A stretch of DNA of 12,458 nt, taken from an uncultured Ruminococcus sp. (GTDB taxonomy: Bacteria > Bacillota_A > Clostridia > Oscillospirales > Ruminococcaceae). The notes beneath the pieces are model-generated. The model was not told where the DNA came from, did not search any database, and was given only the letters and a program-made list of their open reading frames with translations. Where the stretch lies: the NCBI GenBank assembly GCA_946629405.1, contig CAMOXW010000191.1, positions 1-12,458 on the forward strand, given 5' to 3'. How positions within the stretch are numbered: the stretch's first letter is position 1; every line of letters begins with the position of its first letter. Shown piece after piece: positions 7,078 through 12,458 of this stretch. The position numbers and the translations under genes were made by a program.

Positions 7078-7512
7078 ATGATAGCAATTGGCTGCGACCA
7101 CGCTGGAGTGGAAATGAAAAAGGCAGTTATCGCTGCGATGCAGGAAAAAGGCTTCAAATTCAATGATCTTGGTACTGATGGTGAGCCCTGCGACTATCCT
7201 GTGATAGCTGAGAAGGTATGTGCTGAGGTCACCTCAGGCAACTGTGAGAGAGGTATCCTTATCTGCGGAACAGGTATCGGTATGTCTATTGCCGCTAACA
7301 AGATAAAGGGCATAAGAGCCGCACTCTGCTCAGATTCATTCTCAACAAAGTTCACACGTCTTCACAATGATTCAAATATAATGTGTATGGGCGCAAGAGT
7401 TCTCGGAAACGGACTTGCCTGTGAACTTGCTGAGATATTCCTCACAACAGGCTTTGAGGGCGGACGTCATCAAAGACGTATCGACCTTATCACTGACCTT
7501 GAAAACAAGTGA
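7078..7512 (+). CDS. rpiB: Ribose-5-phosphate isomerase B
   Basis: RpiB interconverts ribose 5-phosphate and ribulose 5-phosphate in the non-oxidative pentose phosphate pathway. This supplies the PRPP used by the downstream upp product. The protein has 144 residues. The start MIAIGCDHAG contains the conserved Asp7-His8 pair. The loop ILICGTGIGMSIAANK holds Cys63, which aligns with the catalytic cysteine of E. coli RpiB, and HNDSN (96-100) with GAR (105-107) form the phosphate-binding end. A GGAG site lies nine bases before the ATG. Some LacA/LacB galactose-6-phosphate isomerases look alike, but those come as a pair in lactose operons, so RpiB is the better call. The stop overlaps the next start as GTGA. 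Confidence 0.93.
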   Translation: MIAIGCDHAGVEMKKAVIAAMQEKGFKFNDLGTDGEPCDYPVIAEKVCAEVTSGNCERGILICGTGIGMSIAANKIKGIRAALCSDSFSTKFTRLHNDSNIMCMGARVLGNGLACELAEIFLTTGFEGGRHQRRIDLITDLENK

Positions 7513-8042
7513 GCTGCGGCTTATTTGAAACTGAAAGGCTTCTGTGCAGACCATTCCGCAGCAATGACGCAGAGGATATGCTGAAAAACTGGGCAGCCGA
7601 TCCTGATATACAGACTGAATACGGTGAACCGGTCTATACCGATCTGCCGCAGGTTATGAAGCTTTTGAGCGGGTATATATCCGGTCCGGAATCACTGTAC
7701 CGGTGGGCAGTTGTTGAAAAGCAGAGCGGTGAGAATATCGGACAGATAGCATTCTGCAAGGTCTGGGAAGACTGCCGCACTGCCGAGATCGAATACTGTA
7801 TCGGAAAACGATTCTGGGGCAGGGGATATGCCGGCGAGGCACTGTCGGGACTTATCAGATACGCATTCGCAAATACAGGATTTGAACGGCTTGAGGCTTA
7901 TCACAGGGCTGAAAACACAAAATCCGGAAGAGTTCTTGAAAAGTCTTTGATGCACAGAACTGAAACAGTGCAGAGATTTATCAGAGAGGGCATTGTTCCT
8001 GAGGGCGAAGTCTGTTACTGCATTGAAAAGAAGGGTAAATAA
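7509..8042 (+). CDS. GNAT family N-acetyltransferase, RimJ/RimL-like
   Basis: This 177-residue protein matches the acetyl-CoA-dependent GNAT fold of the RimJ/RimL group. The start ETERLLCRPFRSNDAEDML is the typical first strand and helix. IEYCIGKRFWGRGYAGEAL (94-112) forms the acetyl-CoA pyrophosphate-binding motif A (R-G-Y-A-G-E-A). ENTKSGRVLEK (135-145) is the usual helix before the final strands. The expected glycine-phenylalanine after this helix is replaced by SLMHR, so substrate recognition may differ. The GTG at 7509 overlaps the rpiB stop, which indicates coupling. Substrate could be a protein N-terminus, an amino acid or a small amine. It is not the RimI that acetylates S18 in the tsaE-tsaB-rimI operons of other bacteria, because the motifs are of the RimJ/L type. 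Confidence 0.85.
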   Translation: MSCGLFETERLLCRPFRSNDAEDMLKNWAADPDIQTEYGEPVYTDLPQVMKLLSGYISGPESLYRWAVVEKQSGENIGQIAFCKVWEDCRTAEIEYCIGKRFWGRGYAGEALSGLIRYAFANTGFERLEAYHRAENTKSGRVLEKSLMHRTETVQRFIREGIVPEGEVCYCIEKKGK

Positions 8043-8050
8043 CAAAAAAG

Positions 8051-8078
8051 GTGTTCGATGGGTGCAATTTGCGAACGC
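8051..8078 (+). other. Weak hairpin in the leader between the acetyltransferase and upp
   Basis: GTGTTCG (8051-8057) can pair with CGAACGC (8072-8078) around a 14-base loop, with one G-T wobble. It lies in the 104-base gap before upp. No T-run follows, so this is not a terminator. I see no clear sigma-A promoter in the gap, so upp is probably read through from upstream. Confidence 0.25.
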
Positions 8079-8146
8079 GCAGCCACATAAAAGGTTAGAT
8101 ACCCGAAAAGAATTATATGAAATAAAATATGAAAGGAGCTGTTGAT

Positions 8147-8776
8147 ATGGGAGAGTTACATATTATTGACCACCCACTTGTACAGCACAAGATCACACTT
8201 TTAAGAGATAAGAACACAGGCACAAAGGAATTCCGCGAGCTCGTTTCCGAGATAGCAATGTTCATCTGCTATGAGGCTACACGCGACCTTCCGCTTAAAG
8301 AGATCGAAATGGAGACACCTCTTGAAGTTGCAAAGTCTAAGATCATCTCCGGAAGAAAGCTCGCTTTCATCCCGATACTCCGCGCGGGTCTTGGCATGGT
8401 AGACGGCGTGACACAGCTCGTTCCTGCCGCTAAGATAGGCCATATCGGAATATTCCGTGATCCTGTGACACAGGAACCTGTGAAGTATTATTCAAAGATG
8501 CCTGAGGACATTTCCGAGCGTGATGCTATCATCGTTGACCCGATGCTTGCTACGGGAAATTCGGCAGTTGCTGCTATTACCGAGCTGAAAAGTCTTGGCG
8601 TCAAGCACATCAAGTTCATGTGCATAATCTGTTCTCCCGAGGGCGTTGAGGCTATCAGGACCACTCATCCGGATGTCGAGATATACGCCGGCGTTATGGA
8701 TAAGGGGCTCAACGAGGACAAGTACATCATACCCGGTGTAGGCGATGCCGGCGACCGTATCTTCGGTACAAAGTAA
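8147..8776 (+). CDS. upp: Uracil phosphoribosyltransferase
   Basis: This enzyme converts uracil and PRPP to UMP plus pyrophosphate, the key step of uracil salvage. The 209-residue length is standard. [12 protein letters not shown] (77-88) carries the conserved arginine loop, [10 protein letters not shown] (130-139) is the PRPP-binding loop, and [15 protein letters not shown] at the C-terminus (195-209) binds uracil. The start ATG at 8147 has GGAG at 8133-8136, ten bases upstream; an ATG at 8129 would lie upstream of the GGAG and lacks its own site. upp closely follows rpiB in other Clostridia too, and here an acetyltransferase gene separates them. The gene is followed by a strong terminator at 8869. 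Confidence 0.97.
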   Translation: MGELHIIDHPLVQHKITLLRDKNTGTKEFRELVSEIAMFICYEATRDLPLKEIEMETPLEVAKSKIISGRKLAFIPILRAGLGMVDGVTQLVPAAKIGHIGIFRDPVTQEPVKYYSKMPEDISERDAIIVDPMLATGNSAVAAITELKSLGVKHIKFMCIICSPEGVEAIRTTHPDVEIYAGVMDKGLNEDKYIIPGVGDAGDRIFGTK

Positions 8777-8780
8777 CATT

Positions 8781-8834
8781 GTCAGCGCCCGGATGTTCTG
8801 CGGAGCTGTACGGCTGACACGGGAGTTATTCCCG
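8781..8834 (+). other. Two possible hairpins in the upp 3' region
   Basis: GTCAGC (8781-8786) can pair with GCTGAC (8813-8818), extended by a T-A pair at 8780/8819. Next CGGGA (8820-8824) pairs with TCCCG (8830-8834) around GTTAT. These sit between the upp stop and the terminator at 8869. They may be part of the upp 3' UTR or of a small RNA ending at that terminator. I recognise no known riboswitch or RNA family. Confidence 0.3.
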
Positions 8835-8868
8835 GCATACATTGAACTTCACCGCAATGGTAAAAATT

Positions 8869-8898
8869 TGCCGCTGTTATAACAGCGGCAGTTTTTTA
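8869..8898 (+). terminator. Strong Rho-independent terminator after upp
   Basis: A perfect 22-base palindrome (8869-8890, arms TGCCGCTGT and ACAGCGGCA) forms a stem of at least nine bp around TATA. A G and six T residues follow. On the other strand the palindrome is followed by AATTTTTA, so it could work in both directions. It separates the fhs-upp operon from the two-component operon. Confidence 0.9.
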
Positions 8899-8949
8899 TA
8901 TTCAGGATCGTATGGTACCATTTCAGGAGGAGCAGCCTCCTGGATCAGA

Positions 8950-8989
8950 TTTGCAAAAGTTTTGCAAAATTTTTGCGGAAGGTTTGACA
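8950..8989 (+). promoter_or_regulatory. Predicted PhoB-type response regulator binding box, four 11-bp-phased repeats
   Basis: TTTGCAA (8950), TTTGCAA (8961), TTTGCGG (8972) and TTTGACA (8983) begin exactly 11 bases apart, with four-base spacers AAGT, AATT and AAGG. A seven-base unit plus a four-base spacer, repeated in tandem, is the arrangement of boxes bound by PhoB/OmpR regulators. The last repeat contains the -35 TTGACA. It probably binds the regulator encoded next to it, which would make the operon self-regulated. Confidence 0.55.
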
Positions 8990-9012
8990 GAGTTTCTTTT
9001 TGCTGATACAAT
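8984..9012 (+). promoter_or_regulatory. Promoter of the two-component operon
   Basis: A perfect TTGACA (8984-8989) is followed by 17 bases and TACAAT (9007-9012), preceded by TGA (extended -10). Transcription would begin near 9019. GGGAGG lies at 9022-9027, so the leader is very short. The -35 overlaps the last unit of the repeat box. Confidence 0.85.
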
Positions 9013-9036
9013 TAAAGTACAGGGAGGAATTCTATC

Positions 9037-9702
9037 ATGATAAATATACTGATAATTGAGGACGATGAGAACATCGCTAAAATGATAAAAGCTACCCTTG
9101 CGATAGTCGGCTATGAAGGCAACTGCCGTTATGATGGGACAAGCGGAGCTGATGAGGCTTTGCGGGGGATATACGACCTTATACTTCTGGACGTCATGCT
9201 GCCCGGGATGAGCGGCTTTGAGGTCATGGACAGGATAAAGGACTGCGGCACTCCGGTAATATTTCTCACTGCCATGCAGGACGTCACCGATAAGGTGCGG
9301 GGACTGCGGCTTGGTGCAGAGGACTATATCGTCAAGCCCTTTGAAGCACTTGAGCTGCTTGCGCGTATCGACGTCGTGCTGCGCCGCTCCAACAAGACCG
9401 CTGATGTTATCACATACGGAGCTATTACCGTCGATACTTCGCGGCATATCGTTACAAACGGCGGAGAGACAGTTCAGCTTACCCCAAAGGAATATGACGT
9501 GATCGTTTACTTTCTCCAGCATCAGGACATAGCCGTTTCGCGTGAAAGGCTGCTTTCAAGCATCTGGGGCTACGAATTTGAGGGCGAGAGCAGAACTGTT
9601 GATATCCACGTCCAGCAGGTGCGCCGAAAGCTCGGGCTGAAGGACAGGCTCGTGACCATTCCGAAGCTCGGATACCGCCTTGAAAGTCAGGACAGCCAAT
9701 GA
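9037..9702 (+). CDS. OmpR/PhoB-family response regulator
   Basis: This is a DNA-binding transcription factor of 221 residues controlled by phosphorylation. The receiver domain (about 1-115) has the acidic pair Glu8/Asp9/Asp10, the phospho-acceptor Asp52 in LLDVMLPGMSG, Thr78 in IFLTA and Lys100 in VKPFE. The C-terminal winged-helix domain (about 125-218) shows LTPKEYDVIVYFLQHQ, VSRERLLSSIWGYEF and the recognition part SRTVDIHVQQVRRKL, ending in the wing IPKLGYRLE. GGGAGG sits about ten bases before the ATG. The stop overlaps the kinase start (ATGA), so the kinase is its cognate partner. It belongs to the WalR/PhoB/VanR-like set, but I cannot name an ortholog. Its target sites may include the repeat box before its own promoter. 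Confidence 0.96.
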   Translation: MINILIIEDDENIAKMIKATLAIVGYEGNCRYDGTSGADEALRGIYDLILLDVMLPGMSGFEVMDRIKDCGTPVIFLTAMQDVTDKVRGLRLGAEDYIVKPFEALELLARIDVVLRRSNKTADVITYGAITVDTSRHIVTNGGETVQLTPKEYDVIVYFLQHQDIAVSRERLLSSIWGYEFEGESRTVDIHVQQVRRKLGLKDRLVTIPKLGYRLESQDSQ

Positions 9703-11144
9703 AGCTCTGGCAGAGGATATTTCTGAGCTCGCTGTGCCTTATCATACTTGTAGTTAACGTTATTTCCATAACGCTGCTCAACAACAGCCACCGGCTCATT
9801 CTTGAACGGGAGCAGTCCCACGCGATAAGTGAGTATGAATATTTTGCCGCATCCTTCGCAAATTCAGCCGTCTATGAACGCCTCCGCTCGGGCAAGCTCC
9901 TGCTCGGGGATGAGAGTATAAAAACCATCGCTGAGGATATCGTTCGCAGCGGTGTTCAGGGAAAGTCCGCTGCTGCAATTTACAGCGGAAGCAGGCAGCT
10001 CATAGCCCGCAGCAAGCTCCCTGAACTGTTTACCCTTGATGAATTCAACAGATATATTGAAGTGCTGAAATTTTCCGGAGATGAGTACAAGCTCCGTGTA
10101 TTTGAGAGCGGGAGCACCCACTACATGACAGTCTGCTCAAAGCTTACGGTAGAGGAAAAGCCCTTCATCATAGTCCGGGTCTCGGATGTTTCGGAGATAT
10201 ACACCCTCCGCAGCCGTCAGAGGGACTTTGTGCGGCGGGTCGGAATGGTCTCGGCGGGGGCGGTCTCGCTGATACTGCTCGTCACAGTGATGCTGCTTCT
10301 TCGCCCGCTTAGCCGGCTGAATATGTACACAAAGGCGATCGCGGCAGGCGATTACAAGCTCCGGATACGCCAGCGCGGAAGCCGGGAATTCCGCGAGCTT
10401 GCGGGAAATATGAACGTTATGGCTGAGGCAGTCCAGTCCCACGCGGCACGTCTTGAAAAGACCGCAGAGGACAGACAGGTATTCATCGCAAATCTTGCAC
10501 ATGAGATGAAAACTCCCCTAACCTCGATACTCGGCTTTGCCGACCTGCTCAAGATCAAAAAGAACGTTTCCGACAAGGAGCGCGTTGAGTATGCCGGGGT
10601 CATAGTTGACGAAACACGCCGTCTGAGGTCGCTTTCCGGCAAGCTTATGGAGCTGATCTCGCTCGGGGGCACTGAGACTGAAAAGAAGCCTGTGAGCCTC
10701 CCTGACATGATAAGGGATACCGAGACCTCACTTGCTCCGATACTCCAGAAAAGCTCAGTTACTCTGAAATGCACCTGCGAGGATATCACGCTTTCCGCTG
10801 ACGAGGAGCTGTTCAAGTCCCTGCTTTACAACATCATCGAGAACGCTGTCAAGGCATCGGCTATCGGGCAGGAGATAGAGCTTTCAGCCGCTATGAAGGA
10901 CGGCAGCGCAGTCATTGCTGTCACCGACCACGGCATCGGAATGAGCCCTGAGGACACAGGAAAGGTCTTTGAGCCGTTTTACATGGTCGATAAGTCACGC
11001 AGCAGGAAAGCGGGCGGAGCAGGCCTCGGACTTGCGCTCTGCGTAAGGATAGCGAGCCTTCACAATGCAGTGCTCAGTCTTGAAAGCGAGCAGGGCAAGG
11101 GCACAACGGTCTATATCACGATCTCCGGGGAGGAATGTCTGTGA
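9699..11144 (+). CDS. Membrane sensor histidine kinase
   Basis: The protein has 481 residues and pairs with the upstream response regulator, with its ATG overlapping that gene's stop. TM1 is at about residues 7-28 and TM2 at about 183-203, bounding an extracytoplasmic sensor region of about 150 residues with no domain I recognise. A HAMP linker (about 203-255) follows. Next are the H box LAHEMKTPLTS with phospho-acceptor His268, the N box NIIENAVKAS (Asn382), the G1 box TDHGIGM (Asp410), the F box FEPFY (424-428) and the G2 box GGAGLGLAL (439-447). No PAS domain is seen, unlike in WalK. All catalytic residues are present. The downstream membrane-anchored proteins may modulate it. Confidence 0.96.
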   Translation: MKLWQRIFLSSLCLIILVVNVISITLLNNSHRLILEREQSHAISEYEYFAASFANSAVYERLRSGKLLLGDESIKTIAEDIVRSGVQGKSAAAIYSGSRQLIARSKLPELFTLDEFNRYIEVLKFSGDEYKLRVFESGSTHYMTVCSKLTVEEKPFIIVRVSDVSEIYTLRSRQRDFVRRVGMVSAGAVSLILLVTVMLLLRPLSRLNMYTKAIAAGDYKLRIRQRGSREFRELAGNMNVMAEAVQSHAARLEKTAEDRQVFIANLAHEMKTPLTSILGFADLLKIKKNVSDKERVEYAGVIVDETRRLRSLSGKLMELISLGGTETEKKPVSLPDMIRDTETSLAPILQKSSVTLKCTCEDITLSADEELFKSLLYNIIENAVKASAIGQEIELSAAMKDGSAVIAVTDHGIGMSPEDTGKVFEPFYMVDKSRSRKAGGAGLGLALCVRIASLHNAVLSLESEQGKGTTVYITISGEECL

Positions 11145-12079
11145 AGCATACAATAGCGTTTATACTTCTGCTCGGGGCAGTTCTTGGGGCAGGCTACTAC
11201 AGCGTTGACTTCTCGGCACTGATATACGGCAGTTCAGCCGAAAGTGCGAGCATAGCGCGAAGCTCAGCCGAAAGCCGGGCGGTATATATCAATTCAGGCG
11301 AAAATGCAGGCTTCGATCCCATGAGGGTGCTCTCCGGTGAAAATCAGCCGAATCGTCCTAAGGAATATGATCAGGAGCGGCAGATCTGCGCGGGTCTGGC
11401 ACGGTGTCTGAGCCTTGCTTCGCCGGAAACTGAGATCACGGCGGATTACATTGAATCTCTCGGATATGCTGTCTACCTCAGCACGAACGGATATTTTCAC
11501 ATTGACCGTTTCCACTATAGAAGCAGATCAGGCAGGCTCTTGCACCTTGAGCTGATAGTTTCTCAGCACGATTTCCGGGTGATATACATACGTTTCGTCC
11601 CGGACGAGGCATTCGAGGAGGGTGATCCTGACCGTGCGCTCAGGCTTGCGGAGGAATTCACAAGGGATATTGCTTCCCCCGACCTTGTACGCGAGCTTGA
11701 GGATCTCAACTCAAATCTGAGTGCGTCCTTGACCTTTGAGGAGAGAAGCTCCGGCAATTCCGGAGCTGAAGGCTTCTCCGACGGCTTCAGCGAGCTTTCA
11801 CGGGAGGCGCTGGAGATGCTTGGCGTCACATCGCCCTATTCCCGTTTCTGGTACAACGCCCTGCTTGTTTCGCTTCTGCACAATACCGGCGCTGAGCTGG
11901 ACTGCATATCCTACATTGCCGAGACAGTTTTCGGCGGAATCACTCCCGGTGTGCCGGAATATACCGTATACAAGGGCAGCCTGTACCAGTATCTCCCGAT
12001 TTCCGGCAGCACGCTGATAACACTTTACAACATTGACGGCGGCTTTGTCGAGGGCTTCTTCGCGCCGCCAACAAGATAG
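11141..12079 (+). CDS. Membrane-anchored secreted protein of unknown family, paralog 1
   Basis: I do not recognise this 312-residue protein. It has a basic, hydrophobic start (MKHTIAFILLLGAVLGAGYY) that looks like an uncleaved signal anchor, so the rest should be outside the cell. No Cys lies at a lipobox position. Residues 31-45 contain two copies of SSAES. The body is mixed, with beta-type strands near YAVYLSTNGYFHIDRFHYRSR and LLHLELIVSQHDFRVIYIRF. The GTG at 11141 is chosen because GGGGAGG ends seven bases upstream and the GTG overlaps the kinase stop; an ATG at 11135 is too close to the site. The N-terminal 62 residues align in register with the next gene product. By position it likely serves the kinase, for example as an accessory sensor; that is inference. 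Confidence 0.8.
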   Translation: MKHTIAFILLLGAVLGAGYYSVDFSALIYGSSAESASIARSSAESRAVYINSGENAGFDPMRVLSGENQPNRPKEYDQERQICAGLARCLSLASPETEITADYIESLGYAVYLSTNGYFHIDRFHYRSRSGRLLHLELIVSQHDFRVIYIRFVPDEAFEEGDPDRALRLAEEFTRDIASPDLVRELEDLNSNLSASLTFEERSSGNSGAEGFSDGFSELSREALEMLGVTSPYSRFWYNALLVSLLHNTGAELDCISYIAETVFGGITPGVPEYTVYKGSLYQYLPISGSTLITLYNIDGGFVEGFFAPPTR

Positions 12080-12090
12080 GAGCTGAAAGC

Positions 12091-12458
12091 TTGAAGAATA
12101 CTATCGTATTTGTTATCCTGCTTGCAGCGGTTGCCGCGGGAGGTTTTTTCGGAACGAACGCAGCGCTTGCAAGGTTCACGGAGGAGAACGCAGTCCTGAC
12201 CGATATACGGCGGGATTCTGCTGATACTGCGGCTGTCTATATATCCCCTGAGCCTGCCGCAGCCATTGACCCGATGTCCGTGCTTGAGGAGCCGCTCGTC
12301 CTGAGCTGCAATGTCGTTCCGGAGGCGAGACTCGGCGGATGCAGCTTTGCGGAGTTCATGTTCGTGACTTTAAAGCAGCTCAGCCGCTATTCGTCCGCAA
12401 CAGCCTTCGCATCGCCTGTGAGTGCAGATTTCACCAGGCTTGTCCGCACCGACAGACA
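12091..12458 (+). CDS. Membrane-anchored secreted protein of unknown family, paralog 2 (partial, runs off window)
   Basis: Only the first 122 codons are visible and there is no stop. The start is TTG at 12091, eight bases after AGGAG (12078-12082), and eleven bases after the previous gene. The N-terminus MKNTIVFVILLAAVAAGGFF is a signal anchor like that of paralog 1 (MKHTIAFILLLGAVLGAGYY). The later blocks AVYI and DPMxVL occur at almost the same positions (48-51 and 60-65 here, 47-50 and 59-64 in paralog 1). Beyond about residue 70 the similarity is weak. It is probably co-transcribed with the two-component genes. Family and function are unknown. Confidence 0.75.
   Translation, partial: MKNTIVFVILLAAVAAGGFFGTNAALARFTEENAVLTDIRRDSADTAAVYISPEPAAAIDPMSVLEEPLVLSCNVVPEARLGGCSFAEFMFVTLKQLSRYSSATAFASPVSADFTRLVRTDR

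Noticed and set aside
7509..8042. Calling the acetyltransferase RimI because it is near tsaE-tsaB.
   Set aside because: Length and motifs (ETERLxxRP start, IEYCIGKRFWGRGYAGEA) fit the RimJ/RimL-type group, and rpiB lies between it and tsaB.
8093..8104. Possible rRNA fragment: GGTTAGATACCC resembles a conserved 16S motif.
   Set aside because: The match is about 12 bases with one missing base and the flanks do not resemble 16S rRNA; chance similarity is the simplest explanation.
11135..11140. ATG start for the first paralog at 11135.
   Set aside because: The GGGGAGG site ends only one or two bases before this ATG; the GTG at 11141 has the normal seven-base spacing and overlaps the kinase stop.
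1..12458. CRISPR arrays, insertion sequences, tRNA or rRNA genes.
   Set aside because: I found no regular spacer-repeat array, transposase, terminal inverted repeats, tRNA-like cloverleaf or rRNA stretch.

Overview
The window looks like chromosomal core DNA of a medium-GC Firmicute. The best fit is a Ruminococcus-like member of the Oscillospiraceae/Clostridia. The reasons are strong AGGAGG-type ribosome binding sites, sigma-A promoters with extended -10 elements, a zinc-ribbon L28 protein, a SpoIIP sporulation hydrolase, a monofunctional formate-THF ligase, and several non-ATG starts. This placement is inferred from gene content and was not tested by a database search. I see no mobile element, CRISPR array, tRNA or rRNA. 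No gene-free stretch exceeds 300 bases; the longest is about 260 bases, at 8777-9036.

Layout. (1) Positions 1-1084: a divergent pair, a minus-strand M50 membrane metalloprotease cut by the window edge and the plus-strand rpmB gene, each with a clear promoter, then a terminator. (2) Positions 1082-2622: a minus-strand membrane-anchored polysaccharide deacetylase diverges from a plus-strand protein that looks like a permuted papain-fold (NlpC/P60/LRAT-like) enzyme and probably starts at CTG. (3) Positions 2602-4129: a minus-strand sporulation-type pair, spoIIP coupled to a small membrane protein, behind a good sigma-E-like promoter. (4) Positions 4194-8898: a plus-strand run of fhs, tsaE, tsaB, rpiB, a GNAT acetyltransferase and upp. 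It links one-carbon metabolism, t6A tRNA modification, pentose phosphate metabolism and uracil salvage, and ends in a strong bidirectional-looking terminator. (5) Positions 8950-12458: a plus-strand operon of an OmpR/PhoB-type response regulator, a sensor kinase, and two tandem paralogous signal-anchored proteins of unknown family. The second paralog runs off the window.

Region 5 is the most interesting. Four TTTG-starting 7-bp units, spaced exactly 11 bp apart, lie immediately upstream of and into the -35 of the regulator promoter. This is the geometry of a PhoB-family binding box and suggests autoregulation. The two membrane-anchored paralogs after the kinase recall WalRK-YycH-YycI in architecture, although I see no sequence basis for calling them YycH or YycI. 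A second lead is the sigma-E-like promoter of spoIIP, which suggests that the small coupled membrane protein is a mother-cell sporulation gene. A third is the apparent CTG start at 2068.
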